Counted from the stretch's first letter, positions 18,452 to 27,167 are shown. The stretch: DNA of 64,000 bases from Ammonifex thiophilus (GCF_003368535.1 NZ_QSLN01000004.1:1-64000); one strand, 5' to 3'. Translations and numbers: made by a program. Notes: generated from the sequence alone by a model not told the origin.

Positions 18452-19158
18452 TGGGCAGGCTCCCGGAAGCGGTATCCGACCCCTCTGACGGTCTCTATGA
18501 GCTGCGGAGCGCCCGGCATTTGCTCCAGTTTCTGCCGGATATAGCGCACATGTACATCCACCGTGCGGGGCCCTCCTAGGTAGTCGTAGCCCCAGATCTG
18601 GTCAAGCAGCTGCTCCCGGCTGAAAACCCTCCCGGGATGGGCGGCCAGGAAATACAAGAGCTCGAACTCTTTCGGGGTGAGGTACTGCCAGTGCTCTTTC
18701 CAGGCCACGGCGTAGCGCTCCCGGTCGATCACCAGCGGGCCGTACACCAGCTTCTCCCGCTCGGTTTGGCTTTGGCGCCTTCTCAGCTGGGCCTTTACCC
18801 GCGCCACCAACTCGCGCAGACTAAAAGGCTTGGTGACGTAATCGTCGGCACCGATATCCAGGCCCCGCACTTTGTCCTCTTCCGCTCCCCGCGCGCTAAG
18901 CACAATCACGGGTATCTCCTTCAGGCCAGGATCCCGGCGCAAAAGCTCACAAACCGTAAATCCGTCGAGGGCCGGCAGCATGAGATCGAGAATGATGACG
19001 TCCGGCCGGTGCTGCCTGGCCATCTCCAGAGCCTGGGGGCCGTCGGCAGCTACCAGAACCTGAAAGCCCTCCTTGGCCAGGGTGAAGTGTAAAAGCTTCT
19101 GGATGTGCTCCTCGTCGTCGACCACCAGCACCAGCGGCAAAGACGCTCCCCCCTTCAC
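18445..19158 (-). CDS. phoP: PhoP/PhoB-type response regulator
   Basis: This is an OmpR-family regulator of 237 residues. The receiver domain has the phosphorylated Asp in VIILDLMLPALDG and the conserved Lys in VTKPFSLREL. The C-terminal winged helix ends with RTVDVHVRYIRQKLE and VRGVGYRF. Paired with phoR and next to pstB-phoU, it is most likely the phosphate-starvation regulator. Its ATG lies within the end of the preceding gene, so translation is coupled. Confidence 0.93.
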   Translation of the reverse strand: MKGGASLPLVLVVDDEEHIQKLLHFTLAKEGFQVLVAADGPQALEMARQHRPDVIILDLMLPALDGFTVCELLRRDPGLKEIPVIVLSARGAEEDKVRGLDIGADDYVTKPFSLRELVARVKAQLRRRQSQTEREKLVYGPLVIDRERYAVAWKEHWQYLTPKEFELLYFLAAHPGRVFSREQLLDQIWGYDYLGGPRTVDVHVRYIRQKLEQMPGAPQLIETVRGVGYRFREPAQW

Positions 19159-19916
19159 TTGAGCATGACCACGCCCGCCATACGTCCGGTCTTGCTTCCG
19201 TCGCGCCGGTGGGAAAAGAAAAGCTCAGGATGGCAGGAAGTGCAAAGGGGCAGGACCTCCACGTTGGCCTGAGGCACTCCCGCCTCCAGCACGAGCTGGC
19301 GGTTAGCCTCCCGCAGGTCAAGCCGCCACCCGCCCCCTTCCCGTACAAGCACCTTCCCTTTCCAAGAGGCGAACTGCTCCGCCACCTCTTCCCCGATTAG
19401 ATAGCAACAAGGACCTATGGCCGGCCCCAGCACCACCAGGCAGTCGTTTAAACTGGAGGAGAAGTATTTCTGCATGAGGGCCAAGGCTTCGAGCACTATC
19501 TTTTGAGCCGTGCCCCGCCACCCCGAATGCACAATACCTGCTACCCTCTTCGCTTTGTCCACCAGGAAAATAGGGACACAGTCGGCAAAAAGAGCCACCA
19601 GCGGGATCCCCGGCACCACTGTCAAGAGCCCGTCGGTGGCCGGGAAAACTTCACCAGGGAAATTTGCCACGGCAACTTTGGTACCGTGAACCTGTTCTCC
19701 CTGCGCCGCTTCCTCCCAGGAGAAACCAAGAGCCTGGGCCAGCCTCTCCCGGTTGCGCCTGACCTTCTCGGGATCGTCTCCCGTGCTCAGGCCCAAATTG
19801 AGCGAAGCGAAAGGACCTTCACTCACTCCACCTTGGCGGGTGGTAAAGGCGTGCATAAGCCAGGGAAAGTGAAGCTTGGGGGATATTACCGTCCTGATCT
19901 CCCCGTAGCTGCGCAA
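19155..19916 (-). CDS. pgeF: YfiH-family (PgeF) purine nucleoside phosphorylase-like peptidoglycan editing factor
   Basis: This multicopper-oxidase-like single-domain protein has the family's Zn-binding and catalytic residues in GEQVHGTKV, ALFADCVPIF, VHSGWRGT and GPAIGPCCYLIG. Relatives cleave adenosine or inosine and were also named laccase-like or peptidoglycan editing factor. The only start in frame near the 5' end is a TTG at 19914-19916. It has no good ribosome site. GGGGAAGG lies about 25 bases upstream but fits no in-frame start, so the N-terminus is uncertain. It heads the long minus-strand run ending at ileS. Confidence 0.85.
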   Translation of the reverse strand: MRSYGEIRTVISPKLHFPWLMHAFTTRQGGVSEGPFASLNLGLSTGDDPEKVRRNRERLAQALGFSWEEAAQGEQVHGTKVAVANFPGEVFPATDGLLTVVPGIPLVALFADCVPIFLVDKAKRVAGIVHSGWRGTAQKIVLEALALMQKYFSSSLNDCLVVLGPAIGPCCYLIGEEVAEQFASWKGKVLVREGGGWRLDLREANRQLVLEAGVPQANVEVLPLCTSCHPELFFSHRRDGSKTGRMAGVVMLK

Positions 19917-19967
19917 AAACTTATTAACGGCAAAAGCACCTTCCCCAGGTGAATGATTACATAAAAG

Positions 19968-19973
19968 ATTATA
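19968..19973 (-). promoter_or_regulatory. -10 element upstream of pgeF
   Basis: The minus strand reads TATAAT here, about 50 bases before the pgeF coding start, in the short divergent region shared with the HDAC-like gene. No convincing -35 hexamer is visible. Confidence 0.45.
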
Positions 19974-20069
19974 TCACGGGCAGGGAAAGGGCAGGTTAAG
20001 CCGTTGTTAAAGAATCGGGCAGCAGGAAATTGGGCTTCCTCCGCCAAAATCCTAAGAAGGTGATGAAGG

Positions 20070-21422
20070 ATGGCGGCACGTTTGGGACTGGTCTTCTTTC
20101 CCGCTTTCGACTGGGCCATCTCCCCTACCCATCCGGAGAGAGAAGAAAGGCTCCTTTACACCAAAGACCAACTCTTCGAAGAGGGAGTGCTGGACCTTCC
20201 CGGGGTGGTGGAGTACCGCGCCCGCCCGGCCTCTTTTAAAGATGTGGCCCGCGTGCACTTCTGCGTGCCCCAAGTAAAGAGCCTGGCAGGAGAAGCACAC
20301 CTGGTAGCGGCGGGTAGCGCGATCCACCTGGCAGAAGCCTGGCGGAGGGGAGAAATAAAGCGGGGTTTTGCCCTGGTCCGCCCGCCGGGACACCATGCCC
20401 GGAGGATAGTGCACGGCAACCGAGGCTTTTGCAACATCAACAACGAGGCCATCATGATAGAATATCTGCGCCGCCACTACGGAGTTAGGAGAATAGCCAT
20501 CGTGGACACCGATGTGCACCACGGCGACGGCACCCAAGACATTTACTATCACGACCCGGAAGTGCTCTTTATTTCCCTGCACCAGGACGGGCGAACCCTC
20601 TACCCGGGGACGGGTAGTGTAAGCGAGTTGGGCGGGCCAGGGGCCTTCGGCTACACCTTAAACGTCCCCTTACCGCCCCGCACCAACGATGAGGGTATCC
20701 TTTACGTTATGGAAGAGCTGGTTCTACCCGTGCTGGCCGACTTTAAGCCCGAACTCGTGGTCAACTCCGCCGGACAGGACAACCACTACTCCGACCCTTT
20801 AGCTGACATGTGCTTCAGCGCCCAGGGGTACGCCCATCTAAACGAGCTCTTGAAGCCCGACCTCTGCGTACTCGAAGGGGGGTACTCCATCGAAGGGGCC
20901 CTACCCTACGTCAACCTGGCCATAGTGCTGGCCCTGGCGGGGTACGATTATAGCCGGGTAAGGGAGCCTGACTATGACCCCTCAGCCTTCCCCCTCACCC
21001 CGGCCCACCGTGAGTACATCCGCTCTCTGGTGAGGGATTTAAAGCGTATATGGGAAAACCGAGAGGAGTTGGCTTGGCAGAACCGGCCCGCTGGGGATTT
21101 GGCCGAGTTTCGCCGCCGTGTCTTCTACGACACGGATGGGATCGAAGAGTTCCAGGAAGAAAAGGTGCGCCTCTGCCCTCGCTGCCCTGGCTACCAGGAA
21201 ATAAGCTCCTACGCGCTTCACCCCGACGGCCGTCGTCTGGAGGTGCTGGCCATAAGCCTACCCCTGCCAGCTTGCGAGAAATGCCAGCAGGAAGCCAGGG
21301 AGATTTATACGCACCACAAGGAAAAGCGCACCCCTAAATACGCGGTGATCTACCTTCAGGACCGGCCCGCTGACCGCTACTACCACTACTACCCGGATCA
21401 GGATCGGGAGGAAGTGCTTTAA
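20070..21422 (+). CDS. Histone deacetylase-fold enzyme with C-terminal Cys-rich extension
   Basis: Residues 1 to about 310 form an arginase/deacetylase-fold domain with all catalytic landmarks: RPPGHHA (His pair), GFCNINN, DTDVHHGDGTQ (zinc Asp and His) and YPGTG. Bacterial members act on acetylated polyamines, acetoin metabolism or unknown acetyl-amides; the substrate here is not known. About 120 further residues carry two CxxC pairs (CPRCPG and CEKCQQ) and a Tyr/His-rich tail, suggesting an extra zinc ribbon. The ATG follows AAGGTGATGAAGG. The stop overlaps the convergent moeB-like gene. Confidence 0.88.
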   Translation: MAARLGLVFFPAFDWAISPTHPEREERLLYTKDQLFEEGVLDLPGVVEYRARPASFKDVARVHFCVPQVKSLAGEAHLVAAGSAIHLAEAWRRGEIKRGFALVRPPGHHARRIVHGNRGFCNINNEAIMIEYLRRHYGVRRIAIVDTDVHHGDGTQDIYYHDPEVLFISLHQDGRTLYPGTGSVSELGGPGAFGYTLNVPLPPRTNDEGILYVMEELVLPVLADFKPELVVNSAGQDNHYSDPLADMCFSAQGYAHLNELLKPDLCVLEGGYSIEGALPYVNLAIVLALAGYDYSRVREPDYDPSAFPLTPAHREYIRSLVRDLKRIWENREELAWQNRPAGDLAEFRRRVFYDTDGIEEFQEEKVRLCPRCPGYQEISSYALHPDGRRLEVLAISLPLPACEKCQQEAREIYTHHKEKRTPKYAVIYLQDRPADRYYHYYPDQDREEVL

Positions 21423-22159
21423 AATTTCGAGCATACGGGGCAAGAGGGGTTGCGGGTCACCTGCACCTCGTGGAAGGTAGCCGAGAGAGCGTCGTAAACC
21501 AGGAGACGCCCTACCAGGAGTTCTCCCAAGCCCAGCAGGTACTTGAGCACTTCCACCGCCTGCAAGGTCCCTATTACCCCGGGCACCGGGCCTAACACGC
21601 TGCTGCCCTCTGTCTGAGCGGAAGCCGCCTTGGACTCCAGAGGGAAAAGGCAGGCCAGACAGGGACCAGAGCCGGGGAGAACGGTCATGACCTCCCCGGC
21701 GAAGTTACGCACGCCACCGTGAACCAGAGGCTTGCTGCGGGCCACGCAAGCGCGGTTGAGGAGAGCGCGGGTGAAGAAGTTGTCGGTGGCATCGACCACC
21801 ACATCGAACCTTTCCACCAAGGAAAGGGCATTATCTTCCGCAAAGCGCTCACGCCAAACCTCTACTTTGACTTCCGGGTTCAGGGATAGAAGTTGCCGGC
21901 GCGCCACCTCCACTTTTGGCCGCCCCAGATCCTCCGTGCGGTAAAGAATCTGGCGCTGCAGATTGGAAAGCTTCACCACGTCGTCGTCTACCAGCCCCAG
22001 GGTACCCACCCCGGCCGCCGCCAGGTAACAGGCTACCGGCGCCCCCAGCCCTCCGGCTCCCACCACCAGAACGCGGGAGCGTAAAAGCTTCTCCTGCCCC
22101 TCTTCTCCCACGCCTGGGAGGGTTATTTGCCGGAGATAGCGCTCTCTTTCCAAAGTCAA
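21419..22159 (-). CDS. MoeB/ThiF family adenylyltransferase
   Basis: This E1-like enzyme should adenylate the C-terminal Gly-Gly of a MoaD/ThiS-type sulfur carrier. The nucleotide-binding motif GAGGLGAPVACYLAAAGVG is at about residues 35-53. LVDDDVVKLSNLQRQ and VDATDNFFTRALLNRAC follow, and two CxxC pairs (CLAC, CPVC) bind structural zinc. At 246 residues it lacks a rhodanese domain. Its start overlaps the end of the MoaD-like gene. With AOR upstream, it most likely acts in the tungsto/molybdopterin pathway rather than thiamine synthesis. Confidence 0.9.
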   Translation of the reverse strand: MTLERERYLRQITLPGVGEEGQEKLLRSRVLVVGAGGLGAPVACYLAAAGVGTLGLVDDDVVKLSNLQRQILYRTEDLGRPKVEVARRQLLSLNPEVKVEVWRERFAEDNALSLVERFDVVVDATDNFFTRALLNRACVARSKPLVHGGVRNFAGEVMTVLPGSGPCLACLFPLESKAASAQTEGSSVLGPVPGVIGTLQAVEVLKYLLGLGELLVGRLLVYDALSATFHEVQVTRNPSCPVCSKF

Positions 22160-22395
22160 CCTCCCCCCAGGGGCGGGAAAAGGGCTACCCGATCCCCCTC
22201 CCGCAGAACGTCGGCTAAAGAGGCGTGACGCCCGTTTATCAGGACGGAAAAGACCTGGGAGGGGGGAATACCCAGGCGGTCGAGCAATTCGGCCACCCGT
22301 CCCCCCTCCGGCAGGTCCACCGGAAAGCCTTCGCCGAAGCGCACGTCTTTTACAAACTTTTCCAGTCCACCGAAAAGACGCACTTCTACGCGCAA
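22156..22395 (-). CDS. MoaD/ThiS-like sulfur carrier protein
   Basis: This 79-residue ubiquitin-fold protein ends in PPLGGG, the Gly-Gly tail needed for adenylation and thiocarboxylate formation. The middle contains VLINGRHASLADVLREGDRVALFP, the usual carrier layout. It lies between AOR and the MoeB-like activator, so I favour a role in supplying sulfur for the metal-binding pterin of AOR. ThiS is the alternative. Confidence 0.88.
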   Translation of the reverse strand: MRVEVRLFGGLEKFVKDVRFGEGFPVDLPEGGRVAELLDRLGIPPSQVFSVLINGRHASLADVLREGDRVALFPPLGGG

Positions 22396-22407
22396 AGTTT
22401 CTCCCTC

Positions 22408-24135
22408 TTAGAAGTCAAACACCCGATCGAGTTCTTCTCCTGGCACATCAAAGACGGTGTTGTGCGGGGGCAAGGGCTCGTAGGTGAAGAACTCCGGCAG
22501 CCGGTCGTCGGCGCGGGTGAAGCCTGCCCACAGGTTGAACTCCCGCTCCGCTTTGAGCACCCTCTTGCCCATTTCCATGGCATCCTCCACAGTGAGAGAG
22601 GTGCCGTACTGAGCGTTGATCATCTCCAGGATGGTAGGCAATCCCTCGGGGTTATCCAGCACAGCGAAGGCCACGAAGAGGCATAGGCCGGTGCTGTCGA
22701 TGAAGGCAGTGGCTATCTGCAGATTGCGGGAGAGCTCCACCTGACCCTCCGGCTTTAAGGGGTCGACGTAGCCGCCCACCTTAAGAATGTTGGCCGTAAC
22801 GGCGTAGCCGGCGGTATGGTCAGCCCCCATAGGAGAGGTAGCGTAGGTAACCCCGTTGCCCTTGCAAGCCCGAGGATCGTAAGCGGGCAGACCCTGACCT
22901 TTGACCACCGGAACCCGAGTGACGCCGAAGATCCGGCCTGCTGCCGCCGCCCCACTGCCCACTATCCGGCCCATGGGAGTCCCTTGGTAGACCTCCTTCA
23001 AAAGCCGGATCGCCGCTTCGCCGTCGCCGAAGGGGATCACCCCCGCCTCCATCAGCACTCCCAGCGTGACCCCCGTCTCGATAGTATCCAGCCCCAGGTC
23101 GTTGCAAAGATAATTGAGCTCGCCGATCACGTCCAGATCACCAATTTCCAAGTTGGGACCAAAAGCCCAGGCGGTCTCGTATTCTATAGGAGCGCAGACC
23201 CTACCGTCAGGCAAGGGATAGACATTGGAGCAGCGCATTACACAACCCGGATGGCAGGCGTGCGTGGCCAAGCCTCCCCGCGCCACTGCTACCTCGGCCA
23301 GCTTTTCCCCACTCACCTCGGCTGCCTTATCAAAGCGCCCGAAGCGGAAGTTGCGGGTGGGAAGGGTTCCAGCTTCGTTGATGATGTTCATGAGAACGTT
23401 GGTGCCGTAGGCGGGCAAACCCTGGCCGGTAACCGGGTGCTGGTGCAAGATATCGGCGAAACGCTTGGCTGCCGCCTTGAAGCGTTCGGGCTCCTTAAGG
23501 GGAGCATTGAAAAGGGAAGGGCTGTCCACCACGATGGCCTTGAGCCGCTTGGAGCCCATCACTGCCCCCAGGCCTCCGCGCCCGGCGTAGCGGCTGCTGT
23601 TACCTTCAGGATCATTGTTGGTGACCCCGGCGGCGGAAAGCATCATCTCGCCAGCGGGACCTATGGTGATCACCCCTACCTTGTCCCCGAAGCGTTCCCG
23701 GCAGATCTTGGTCACCTCGTAGGTTCCCTTCCCCGCCAGGTCGTCGGCAGGGAGGAGCTCCGCCCCTTCAGGCGACAGCCGCAGAAGATACCAGCCTCCA
23801 TCCTGAGGGCGTCCCTCCACTACTACAGCCCTTATCCCCAGGTTGGCCAGCTTCTGCGAGGAAATACCGCCGGCGTTAGCTTCCTTGATCCCTCCCGTCA
23901 GCGGGCTTTTGCCGCCCACGGAAAGGCGCCCCGAAGAAGGAGCTGGAGTACCGGAAAGAAGTCCAGGAGCGATTACCAGCTTGTTATGGGGTCCTAGAGG
24001 GTGGCAGGTGGGTGGGACTTCGTCGTGGACGACCTGGGAGGTGAGAGCGCGCCCGCCCAGAAGCCGGTATTTTTCCGGCACTTCCTCCACGGTCACCTTC
24101 CTCGCCGTCATATCTACCCGTACGATCTTTCCCAT
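22408..24135 (-). CDS. Aldehyde:ferredoxin oxidoreductase (tungsten/molybdenum)
   Basis: AOR-family enzymes interconvert aldehydes and carboxylic acids with ferredoxin. The metal is held by two pterins, and a 4Fe-4S cluster is bound by the cysteines in THACHPGCVMRC and DSTGLC. The N-terminal domain has GRALTSQ and PLTGG segments. I start at the ATG at 24133-24135, preceded by AAGGGGATAAGT, rather than at a GTG five codons earlier that overlaps that site. It is about 575 residues, slightly short for the family at about 600. It shares an operon with a MoaD-like carrier and a MoeB-like activator. Confidence 0.94.
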   Translation of the reverse strand: MGKIVRVDMTARKVTVEEVPEKYRLLGGRALTSQVVHDEVPPTCHPLGPHNKLVIAPGLLSGTPAPSSGRLSVGGKSPLTGGIKEANAGGISSQKLANLGIRAVVVEGRPQDGGWYLLRLSPEGAELLPADDLAGKGTYEVTKICRERFGDKVGVITIGPAGEMMLSAAGVTNNDPEGNSSRYAGRGGLGAVMGSKRLKAIVVDSPSLFNAPLKEPERFKAAAKRFADILHQHPVTGQGLPAYGTNVLMNIINEAGTLPTRNFRFGRFDKAAEVSGEKLAEVAVARGGLATHACHPGCVMRCSNVYPLPDGRVCAPIEYETAWAFGPNLEIGDLDVIGELNYLCNDLGLDTIETGVTLGVLMEAGVIPFGDGEAAIRLLKEVYQGTPMGRIVGSGAAAAGRIFGVTRVPVVKGQGLPAYDPRACKGNGVTYATSPMGADHTAGYAVTANILKVGGYVDPLKPEGQVELSRNLQIATAFIDSTGLCLFVAFAVLDNPEGLPTILEMINAQYGTSLTVEDAMEMGKRVLKAEREFNLWAGFTRADDRLPEFFTYEPLPPHNTVFDVPGEELDRVFDF

Positions 24136-24245
24136 ACTTATCCCCTTCACGAGGTGAAGTTCTTGCCTCTATTGTAAGGCTCCTCAGCAAAAGCGTCAAT
24201 CAGCCTTCCTTTAGATCCCTGACCCGCAAGAGCGAAACCGAAGCC

Positions 24246-25928
24246 CTACGAGTGCTCTTCCAGGAAGAAGAGCACGCCCGCTGGCAGGCGCACCTCTATC
24301 TCGTATATCCTGCCTACCCGGCGCCAGTGGCGCACCACGTTAAAAACTTCCGAGGAGGTAATCCGCGCCCCTTCGGGGTCGATGCCCGAAGCTCGGGCCT
24401 CGCGCCGGAAAAGTTCCAAAGCCAACTCTTCCGCTTCCGGGGGGAGAAGGTCTCCCCCTTGGTTCAGCCTTTCTTGTTTTCCCGTTTCCAGAACGCTTAT
24501 CCGTCCCTGCTGAGTGTCGAGCACATAAGTGCGGCTGAGGGTGACCCGAGCTAGAGCCGCCCCCAAAGCGTTGGCCACCGGGGCCAGGTGAGGTACAAGA
24601 GGTTTTAACCCCAGCCGGCGGGCCACTTCCGGAACCAGCCCCCAAGCAGCTGCCCCCACTCCGACAAGCTTCTGGGGTCGAGGGAGTTGATATTTAACCT
24701 GCCAGAGGCGGTAGGCCGGCTCCTGCGCCCAGCGTTCAAAGGCAACTTTGACAGCCTCCGCCAACTTCCTAACAGCCTGGCCTAAAACGGCTCGGGCGGT
24801 AGCCTGGGGATCTTTTTCACCCAGCCCCTCCCCCACCTGCCGCATTGCTTCCCAGGCTCTCCTCTCGTCCCCGAAGGAGGAAAGATTTAACACCCGGAGC
24901 GCATCGGTCAGGGTGGGTACCGGCCCCCCGCAGGCATAGGGCACGCCTTTCCTCTCCGGCCCTACCCGCAACTCTCCTCCCTCCACCCGCACCCAGCTGT
25001 CGCCGCCCAAGGGAACGGAATGTACCGCCAGCGAGGCCAGTTGCAGGAGTCTGCCCTCTAAAACTGCTCCCCGGGAGTAAGTCAGGGGACGGCCTTCCAA
25101 AAGAAGAGCTATGTCGGTGGTGGTTCCCCCCACGTCCATTACCGCTGCGCTCAAGTCCGGCTGGGACAAAGCCAAGGCTCCCATAGCGCTGGCGGCGGGG
25201 CCGGAAAAGGCCGTCTCCACAGGGCGCTGAAGGGCGTAGGCAAGGGGCATGGTGCCCCCGTCGGCCCGCAGGAGAAAAAGGGAAGCCGGGCAACCGGCGC
25301 GGCCGATCCCCTCCTGGAGCTCGCGGTAAAAAGCCTCGAAGCGCTCTTTTATGGCGGCGGTGAGCACGGCGGTAGCCGCCCGCCGAGGGAAACCCAGCCC
25401 TCCGGCTACTTTGCTCCCCAGAGTGATCTCTAGCTCCGGGGCAATCCGGCGCAACCACTCTGCCACCCTTTCCTCCTGAGCCGGGTAGCGGGAGCTGAAC
25501 TTGCCCACCACCGCCACCCGCTTTAGCCCCTGTCGGCACAAAAGGCGCGCCGCCTCTTCCACTTCTTTTTCGTCAACGGGTACCAATTCCCGTCCCCGGA
25601 AATCGACCATGCCCCGGATTTCCAAGGTGGAAGCGGCACCGTAATAGAACAGGGAGGGATCAACCCCTCCCCCGGGAATGAGCACCAGCCCTACCGGCGG
25701 AAGCTCTTTTTTAGCCACCAAGTTGGTGATCAGAGTGGTGCTAAAAGTGATACGCGAAACCTCCTCCGGCTTCACCCCTCCCTCTTCCAGCAGGCGGTGC
25801 CAGACCTCGGTCAATACGGCCCCCAGATCTTCGCGCGTCGGCAACTTCGTCCAAGCCTTCAAAGTCCGGCCTACCAGCAAAACTCCGTCGGTATGTGTTC
25901 CGCCGACATCGATACCTACAATTGCCAT
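24246..25928 (-). CDS. Hydantoinase/oxoprolinase family protein
   Basis: The start, MAIVGIDVGGTHTDGVLL, is the ATP-binding beginning of the HyuA/OplA family. A later VMDVGGTTTDIALL is the second phosphate-binding segment of the actin-like fold. At about 560 residues it is a stand-alone A subunit; no HyuB-type partner is adjacent. I start at the ATG at 25926-25928, whose first bases overlap the TAA of the gamma-glutamylcyclotransferase-like gene (TAATG). That coupling suggests joint handling of 5-oxoproline or a related lactam, but the substrate is not shown by sequence. Confidence 0.85.
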   Translation of the reverse strand: MAIVGIDVGGTHTDGVLLVGRTLKAWTKLPTREDLGAVLTEVWHRLLEEGGVKPEEVSRITFSTTLITNLVAKKELPPVGLVLIPGGGVDPSLFYYGAASTLEIRGMVDFRGRELVPVDEKEVEEAARLLCRQGLKRVAVVGKFSSRYPAQEERVAEWLRRIAPELEITLGSKVAGGLGFPRRAATAVLTAAIKERFEAFYRELQEGIGRAGCPASLFLLRADGGTMPLAYALQRPVETAFSGPAASAMGALALSQPDLSAAVMDVGGTTTDIALLLEGRPLTYSRGAVLEGRLLQLASLAVHSVPLGGDSWVRVEGGELRVGPERKGVPYACGGPVPTLTDALRVLNLSSFGDERRAWEAMRQVGEGLGEKDPQATARAVLGQAVRKLAEAVKVAFERWAQEPAYRLWQVKYQLPRPQKLVGVGAAAWGLVPEVARRLGLKPLVPHLAPVANALGAALARVTLSRTYVLDTQQGRISVLETGKQERLNQGGDLLPPEAEELALELFRREARASGIDPEGARITSSEVFNVVRHWRRVGRIYEIEVRLPAGVLFFLEEHS

Positions 25929-26281
25929 TAAATGCTTCCCTCTCCTGTGGCCTTGCAGGTGCTGCGCCGGTGCAGCCAGAGGTAGACCCATGCCTGAAGT
26001 TCCTTCCCGTCTTCCATCATTACCGGGAAGAGTTCCCGCCGGAAAAGCTTCCCGTTTCCCTGCAGGCGGTCGAGAAAATCGAGGGTCAACCGGTCGACGG
26101 CGTAAACCTCGCCGTAGAGCTCCCCTTCCGGCTCCCGCACCGCCCCCACTAGCCTAGGAGTAACCGCCCAAAGGCCCAAACCTTTAACCTTTCCCCGCCC
26201 CAGGAAGCGCGATCCCCGCAAAGCGCCGTGGCTACTCCGGTTCTGCATGAAGAAGCCGTAGGCAAAAACCAGAGCCTCCAC
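25928..26281 (-). CDS. Gamma-glutamylcyclotransferase-like (AIG2/GGCT fold) protein
   Basis: This 117-residue protein has the BtrG/GGCT-fold start VFAYGFFMQNRSS (the YG-xxM/L-xxx signature), a central LYGEVYAVDRLTLDFLDRLQG stretch with the acidic residue region, and a C-terminal AWVYLW strand. Known members cyclise gamma-glutamyl groups to 5-oxoproline. Its stop codon overlaps the start of the oxoprolinase-family gene, which suits a substrate-product relationship. Function is inferred from fold and context. Confidence 0.7.
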   Translation of the reverse strand: MEALVFAYGFFMQNRSSHGALRGSRFLGRGKVKGLGLWAVTPRLVGAVREPEGELYGEVYAVDRLTLDFLDRLQGNGKLFRRELFPVMMEDGKELQAWVYLWLHRRSTCKATGEGSI

Positions 26282-26307
26282 CGCCTTTAAATGTCACACC
26301 TCCGCGC

Positions 26308-27117
26308 CTAGCTTCCTAGAGAAAAGGCCTTACGGAAGCAAAGATAGTTCTCCGCTATGTGGTTCAGCGACTTGCGCAGGAGCAGGAAGTTGTCCGCCAC
26401 CGTCCGCAGCAAAGCCGCTTCCTCGGGATCAGACTTTTCCCGCAGGGAAGCCGCCAGGCGATAGTATCTTTCTCCCTCGGTAGTGTATTCTTCTACTCCC
26501 CACGGGCAACGGAAAAGCTCCTCCACCCTGGTGGCCCGCATAAAATGCTCTTTGACCTTCTCCTCGATATAGTCGGGAAAAACGGCGGAAAGGAAGAGGC
26601 AAACCTCCCCTATCCGCCGGTAAAGAGGATAGCGATAGGGCTCCTCGACCAGACGCACCAGCCCCAGAAGATCATCTACATCGAGGTCAGAATAGCGCCG
26701 CTTGTAAAGACGGGTGCCCACCTTGAAGTAAAAGACGGCGGTGTTGGTCTTGGTAAAAGAAGCCAGCAGGTTGGCAAGATAACCCCGTACGTCTTCGCGT
26801 CCCAAAAGCTCTCCCACCCGCGTGCCGTCGAGCACCGGCACCTGGCGGTAAATACCCACCCTCTCCACCGTGTACCGGCGGTGGCTGAGCTCCTTCCGCG
26901 CCTGGCGCAGCAGGACCTCGAAGAAAAGGTAGGGAGAGATCTTGAGTAACACGTCCTCCTCGCTTACGATGCGCCGAAAGAGCTTGGGATCGTCCAGCAG
27001 AAGATCCACCAGGTCGGGTTTGTCGTGCAGCAGCTCCTGCAAGTACCCGTAATCGTCGCGCTTATCCACCACCGTCCGGAGCACGAAGTCGAGGTCCTTG
27101 GCCGACAGACCCTGCAT
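26308..27117 (-). CDS. Uncharacterised 269-residue protein
   Basis: I do not recognise the family. It looks mostly helical and charged, with no signal peptide or membrane helix. It opens with a helix-rich segment (LSAKDLDFVLRTVVDKRDDY), contains paired Tyr/Arg-rich helices (YRYPLYRRIGEVCLFLSAVFPDYI), and ends with a helix containing YLCFRKAF. Base composition and codon use match the neighbours. It precedes the GGCT-like gene by about 26 bases and is probably in the same transcript. Confidence 0.75.
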   Translation of the reverse strand: MQGLSAKDLDFVLRTVVDKRDDYGYLQELLHDKPDLVDLLLDDPKLFRRIVSEEDVLLKISPYLFFEVLLRQARKELSHRRYTVERVGIYRQVPVLDGTRVGELLGREDVRGYLANLLASFTKTNTAVFYFKVGTRLYKRRYSDLDVDDLLGLVRLVEEPYRYPLYRRIGEVCLFLSAVFPDYIEEKVKEHFMRATRVEELFRCPWGVEEYTTEGERYYRLAASLREKSDPEEAALLRTVADNFLLLRKSLNHIAENYLCFRKAFSLGS

Positions 27118-27167
27118 GGGGCATCACCTGCCTACCTTTTTACACTTCCAAGATAACATATGCTTGC

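Noticed and set aside
10276-19916. Looked for a T-box or other riboswitch for ileS, proC or pst genes
   Set aside because: Gene spacing is too small (mostly under 40 bases, 89 at most) and no T-box core sequence was seen.
22816-23997. A 393-codon plus-strand frame opposite the AOR gene
   Set aside because: Shadow of AOR codons; no recognisable motif and no upstream ribosome site.
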